A stretch of DNA of 20,797 nucleotides from a virus. Below the pieces are notes generated by a model, which saw nothing but the letters and a program-made list of their open reading frames with translations, ran no database searches and was not told where the DNA came from. The translations under genes and the position numbers were made by a program. Positions within the stretch are counted from its first letter, which is position 1; every line of letters begins with the position of its first letter. Below are positions 18,210-20,797 of the stretch, piece after piece. Location of the stretch: positions 1-20,797 of IMG/VR virus record IMGVR_UViG_3300046008_000720; one strand, 5' to 3'.

Positions 18210-18512
18210 ATGAAAAAACTATTAAACTTTTTGGTGGCGATGGAAATCCTAGCCACAGCGCATGATGAAGCACTTGTTGACCTAAGATTCGAGCCTAACC
18301 ACAACGAGTATTTCGTTGAGGCTTTTGATGGTGAAGTATGGTGGGAAATCACCAACATATGGGCAGATTTCACGGATGGGGATGACAACCAGTATTTTGC
18401 TTGGTGTTCAGATGCTGATGGCGAATTTGTGAAAGACATCCTTGTAATCCCAAACACATTGCGTGTAAGGGATTGGGAATCTGATGAGTGTGTTTATTTT
18501 GGTGGTCAATAA
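18210..18512 (+). CDS. Unknown acidic 100-aa protein
   Basis: ATG 1 nt after the previous stop, GGAG 7 nt upstream. The first 20 residues are helical (MKKLLNFLVAMEILATAHDE), too polar at the end for a clear signal peptide. The rest is rich in Asp, Glu and Trp (DGEVWWEITNIWADFTDGDD). Family not recognised. The acidic character and place between two anti-defence-type families suggest a similar role, as inference only. Confidence 0.65.
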   Translation: MKKLLNFLVAMEILATAHDEALVDLRFEPNHNEYFVEAFDGEVWWEITNIWADFTDGDDNQYFAWCSDADGEFVKDILVIPNTLRVRDWESDECVYFGGQ

Positions 18513-18541
18513 TTAACTTTCAATTTAATAGGAGAATATTT

Positions 18542-18973
18542 ATGTTTGTTCCATCGTGTGAAGTAAAAGATAAAGGTGAAATCGAACTTTGGAGATTCTT
18601 CGATTACGAAGAATTTATTGAGGACGTAGGTGAAGACCACGAGGTCCTGAGCGTGTTCCAAGTCCCAGACGGAATGTGGAATGATGGCAGGTTAGACCCA
18701 GACTTTTGGGAATTTATGAAAGTAGTTGAAGAATCCAGCTATGAGCAGGCTGAGGCAGGCTACGAACTGGGAATCCAATTCGACAAGATAAATAGGGCTT
18801 GTCGTGGGCATTTTGGGTCAGATAGATCATTTGCTCAAAGTATGCTGTATGACGAGTTTGAAGCGATGTCACCAGCCTTTCAGTGTGCAGTTGATTGGGA
18901 CTTGGTTTGGAGCAGGTCACTAACCGTTAGCTATACAGAGCAGAACCACTACTATTTTAGAAGTGACTGGTAA
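18542..18973 (+). CDS. Possible ArdA-like antirestriction protein
   Basis: 143 aa from the ATG at 18542 (AGGAG upstream; a longer frame to 18488 lacks a ribosome site). The protein is very acidic. The segment FDYEEFIEDVGEDHEVLSVF and the C-terminal block resemble ArdA domains: FDKINRACRGHFGSDRSFAQ ('i..a..G.f.s...FA'), then a Pro, VDWDLVWSRSLTVSYT ('iDye.war.l') and NHYYFRSDW ('..yyF...'). ArdA mimics B-form DNA and inhibits type I restriction enzymes. The protein is a bit short for full-length ArdA (about 165 aa), and I rely on pattern only, so a distant or partial relative is likely. No paired immunity gene is seen. Confidence 0.5.
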   Translation: MFVPSCEVKDKGEIELWRFFDYEEFIEDVGEDHEVLSVFQVPDGMWNDGRLDPDFWEFMKVVEESSYEQAEAGYELGIQFDKINRACRGHFGSDRSFAQSMLYDEFEAMSPAFQCAVDWDLVWSRSLTVSYTEQNHYYFRSDW

Positions 18974-18990
18974 AAACTTGGAGAATAACA

Positions 18991-19221
18991 ATGTTATATG
19001 CTAAACGAGTAAAAGAAGACGTGGCTATCTTGTACTGCTACGAGGATATTGTGGGAACAATTAACCTTGATGGTGCTGTCACTGTGCACTTGAGGAATGT
19101 GGGGAACTACATGCACCTATTGCCCTTGATTACCTACGTTTTGACCACTGCATGGTCAAATTACATGTACATAACACCATCAGGTGTAGTGTATGGGGTA
19201 GATGAATTGATTGGTGAATAA
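18991..19221 (+). CDS. Unknown 76-aa protein
   Basis: ATG with TTGGAGA 7 nt upstream. Small and beta-rich: RVKEDVAILYCYEDIVGTIN, LDGAVTVHLRNVGNYM, then a helix and YITPSGVVYGVDELIGE. Family not recognised. A strong hairpin follows its stop after 8 nt. Confidence 0.65.
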   Translation: MLYAKRVKEDVAILYCYEDIVGTINLDGAVTVHLRNVGNYMHLLPLITYVLTTAWSNYMYITPSGVVYGVDELIGE

Positions 19222-19229
19222 GTACCCAA

Positions 19230-19254
19230 AGCCCTACAAATTCCTTGTAGGGCT
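19230..19254 (+). terminator. Strong intergenic hairpin (terminator-like)
   Basis: AGCCCTACAA-ATTCC-TTGTAGGGCT, a 10-bp perfect stem 9 nt after the stop. It is preceded by AAGTACCC, half of the GTACCC hairpin. No T-tract follows (AATTAACTAGG), so it is more likely a processing or stabilising hairpin, or a weak terminator. Confidence 0.55.
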
Positions 19255-19275
19255 AATTAACTAGGAGTTACAAAA

Positions 19276-20214
19276 ATGAGTAAGATCGAAAATTTTGGGC
19301 AAGCGTTGCCACCTGTAACAAGAAACGTGGCGCGTAAAGTTGCTACAGTAAAAACGCCAAGAGTTGTTAAGCCTGTGCAGTTCACTTGTTACCGACACAC
19401 CTCCACTGGTGTGTGTTTCATAAGCAAAAAGGGTGATAGTATTCACCGCAGGTTATTTGAGGGGAGTAGTTTCAAGGAATGCCAGAATTATTTGTACTCA
19501 GATGATGGTTATGCTGAGTTGTGTGTTCGTTGGGACATAATAAAAGAACAGGATAACGTGTCTGACTCTGATGTACGAACTGACTCAGAAAGCATAAACA
19601 CTTGGGATAAGTGGGAGTTAGATGGGTTGACAGTTGAGCGTTTTCACCGTACATTCCCTTTCCGTGGAGTCGAGTTCGGGGATTGGGTTTCAGAAACTGA
19701 GCGCAGAAATTTCTTACAGAAAACGTTTGTTGCCTTATGCGACTTGGAAGCCTTGATTGGTAAGTTGCCATTGGAAGGCTTGGGCATTGCGTTTGGGGAT
19801 CGTGGAGCTGGTCGTAAGGCTTCAGCCCATTACGAACCCACAAATCATGTAATCAATCTCACAAAACGAACAGGGGCTGGGTCGTTGGCGCATGAGCTTT
19901 TCCACAGCATGGATACAGATGACCAGTATTCAACGCAAGTAATGGGCTATGTGCCACGTTCTTTCCTTGACCGATGCCAACGCATGGACAAGTCCAGAAG
20001 TAAGGCTTACTGGGCAACAAAAAGGGAGATAGGGGCGCGTGTGTTCGAGTCATGGGTTAAGGATAAGATGGAGGAACAAGGATTTGTGAACGAGTTCTTA
20101 GTCAACATCATTTCGTTAAATGAGTTCTCAAAGAACAAAGGGATGTATCCATACTTGCTAGAAAGTGAGAAGGCTTTTGTTTATAAGTATTTGGATGGGA
20201 AGTATTTATGTTAG
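19276..20214 (+). CDS. Zincin-like metallopeptidase with LPD1-like polyvalent-protein domain
   Basis: 312 aa; ATG with AGGAG upstream. The N-terminal 130 residues are basic to mixed with no recognised motif. From about residue 125 the pattern FPFRGVEFGDWVSETERRNF, LEGLGIAFGDRGAGRKASAH, YEPTNHVINLTKRTGAGSLA, HELFHSMD matches a domain known from polyvalent proteins of phages and plasmids (LPD1-like, 'F.FRGVeFGNWv', 'aFGaRG.G...AHYEP...VINLTK..GAGsLAHEw.HalD'). The zinc motif HELFH is at 206-210, with Asp213 as a likely third ligand. In large polyvalent proteins this domain is delivered with DNA; here it stands alone. It probably cleaves a host or phage protein, but the target is unknown. Its stop overlaps the next start. 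Confidence 0.8.
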   Translation: MSKIENFGQALPPVTRNVARKVATVKTPRVVKPVQFTCYRHTSTGVCFISKKGDSIHRRLFEGSSFKECQNYLYSDDGYAELCVRWDIIKEQDNVSDSDVRTDSESINTWDKWELDGLTVERFHRTFPFRGVEFGDWVSETERRNFLQKTFVALCDLEALIGKLPLEGLGIAFGDRGAGRKASAHYEPTNHVINLTKRTGAGSLAHELFHSMDTDDQYSTQVMGYVPRSFLDRCQRMDKSRSKAYWATKREIGARVFESWVKDKMEEQGFVNEFLVNIISLNEFSKNKGMYPYLLESEKAFVYKYLDGKYLC

Positions 20215-20480
20215 GGCGTAGGTTATACAAACAAGGTGGTGTTCAGCTCCTCGTAGTAACGGAGACTTTGCAATCGGATGTGAAGAAGAGTTACAAGATA
20301 TTACGTGGTGGCAAGTGGTACAGGTTGCATGAGGGATGGATTGAGAAGAGTGGTGAGACGATTGCTGAAATCATGAAGTACCCTGAAGGGTACATTGTTC
20401 ATGAAGAAAGTTCAGAAAGTGTTGCTTGGATTAACAAGTATGACCTGCCTGGTGCAGAAGTTGAGGAGATGAAATGTTAA
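20208..20480 (+). CDS. Unknown 90-aa protein
   Basis: ATG overlapping the previous stop by 7 nt, with GGGAAG 6 nt upstream. Beta-rich, SH3-like in pattern (VQLLVVTETLQSDVKKSYKI, LRGGKWYRLHEGWIEKSGET). Inside it, residues KYPEGY are encoded by a GTACCC hairpin that reads in frame. Family not recognised. It overlaps the next gene by 7 nt. Confidence 0.65.
   Translation: MLGRRLYKQGGVQLLVVTETLQSDVKKSYKILRGGKWYRLHEGWIEKSGETIAEIMKYPEGYIVHEESSESVAWINKYDLPGAEVEEMKC
20378..20393 (+). repeat. GTACCC hairpin inside a coding region (TGAA loop)
   Basis: GTACCC-TGAA-GGGTAC, perfect stem within the 90-aa gene, encoding part of KYPEGY. It is the only intragenic copy and the only one with a TGAA loop. It may be a hairpin captured by the gene, or a chance match preserved as coding sequence. 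Confidence 0.7.
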
Positions 20481-20671
20481 ATGTACAGGGTGATGAGTTA
20501 GAAGAACACGGTGGATTCTTTTTGAACCGTAGTTATTGGGACTGTTGTTGCGATGATGACTACATCAAGCGTAAGGCGGATATGATTTACTGTCCAAAGT
20601 GTGATTGTCACGAAGTAGATTACCCTGATTCTAGGGAAAATGAAGTTCAAGAAATGCTTGGGAGGGTGTAA
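20474..20671 (+). CDS. Small cysteine-rich protein, 'WDCxC...PDSRxNEV' family
   Basis: 65 aa; ATG with GAGGAG 6-7 nt upstream. FLNRSYWDCCCDDDYIKRKA, then YCPKCDCHEVDYPDSRENEV. The layout 'LN..YWDCeC...fIh.K....C..C....d.PDSR.NEV' is a small protein family I know from phages and plasmids, of unknown function. The cysteine groups (DCCC and CPKCDC) suggest a zinc ribbon. Confidence 0.75.
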   Translation: MLNVQGDELEEHGGFFLNRSYWDCCCDDDYIKRKADMIYCPKCDCHEVDYPDSRENEVQEMLGRV

Positions 20672-20673
20672 GA

Positions 20674-20797
20674 ATGGCGTTATTGATTTTGATAAGTGCG
20701 GTAACAACGTACAGTAGTTTAGGATCGCCGCACATAAATTATGTGGCGAGTGTTGAGAGAGTTCACTACAAGGACTGTCTTGTAATCAAGAAAGCTG
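20674..20797 (+). CDS. Unknown protein, N-terminal part (runs off the window)
   Basis: ATG at 20674, 2 nt after the previous stop, with GGGAGGG about 7 nt upstream. The 41 visible codons begin MALLILISAVTTYSSLGSPH. The first 15 residues are hydrophobic, and the remainder reads as strand then basic segment. A signal peptide is possible but there is no N-terminal charge. Too short to assign. Confidence 0.6.
   Translation, partial: MALLILISAVTTYSSLGSPHINYVASVERVHYKDCLVIKKA

Noticed and set aside
18478-18500. CTGATGAG at 18480, like a hammerhead core
   Set aside because: It lies in the coding sequence of the 100-aa gene and has no GAAA, no GUC triplet and no matching stems.
1-20797. CRISPR array or integrase/attachment site
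   Set aside because: No regularly spaced direct repeats of CRISPR type and no recombinase gene are visible. The repeats here are hairpins and leader modules.

Overview
This window comes from a tailed double-stranded DNA phage (or prophage / phage-plasmid) of a Gram-negative, probably gammaproteobacterial host. The evidence is a lambda-gpA-type large terminase, a portal, an S49 prohead protease with an in-frame scaffold, a decoration protein and a capsid protein, together with sigma70-like promoters and Shine-Dalgarno sites typical of Proteobacteria. The base composition is moderately AT-rich. The host genus cannot be read from the sequence.

The window has two divergent halves. The left half (1-8805, minus strand) is a packaging and head operon read leftwards: small-terminase-like protein, an unknown protein with a TTG start, a TraR/DksA-type zinc finger, large terminase, portal, then a lysis cassette (M15 endolysin, holin-like protein, membrane/coiled-coil protein), an HNH endonuclease, protease/scaffold, decoration protein, and the start of the major capsid protein, which leaves the window. 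Three sigma70-like -10 boxes lie in this half. Two of them sit only 8-9 nt from the start codon, which predicts leaderless or nearly leaderless mRNAs for the small-terminase-like and endolysin genes.

Between the halves (8806-9964) is about 1.16 kb with no convincing gene but many hairpins, a boxA-like element and a perfect 12-bp palindrome.

The right half (9965-20797, plus strand) holds small, tightly packed accessory genes. Most have no named function. Several belong to families I recognise from phages, plasmids and conjugative elements: a SleB-type cell-wall hydrolase, an ArdA-like antirestriction protein, a zincin with an LPD1-like polyvalent-protein domain, and the 'MANWYGxARSNY', 'GDWG...LLPxxY' and 'WDCxC' families.

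The most striking content is RNA. Three complete type III hammerhead self-cleaving ribozymes lie upstream of small genes on the plus strand (10664-10719, 10891-10946, 12032-12087), and compensatory changes support stems I and III. The first two are near-identical. Their paired cleavage would release a 227-nt RNA that carries a 43-codon ORF with its own ribosome binding site. Each of these two is preceded by a GTACCC-UUCG-GGGTAC hairpin, so cleavage would leave the upstream mRNA with a hairpin near its 3' end and the downstream mRNA starting in a hairpin. The GTACCC-N4-GGGTAC hairpin recurs about a dozen times in the right half and the central region, with none seen in the left half. At four further loci it forms the last hairpin of a three-hairpin leader, whose first stem covaries. 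I read the right half as a long transcript divided into units by repeated structured RNA modules, some self-cleaving. The ribozyme calls rest on an exact match to the known core. The processing and circular-RNA ideas are inference.
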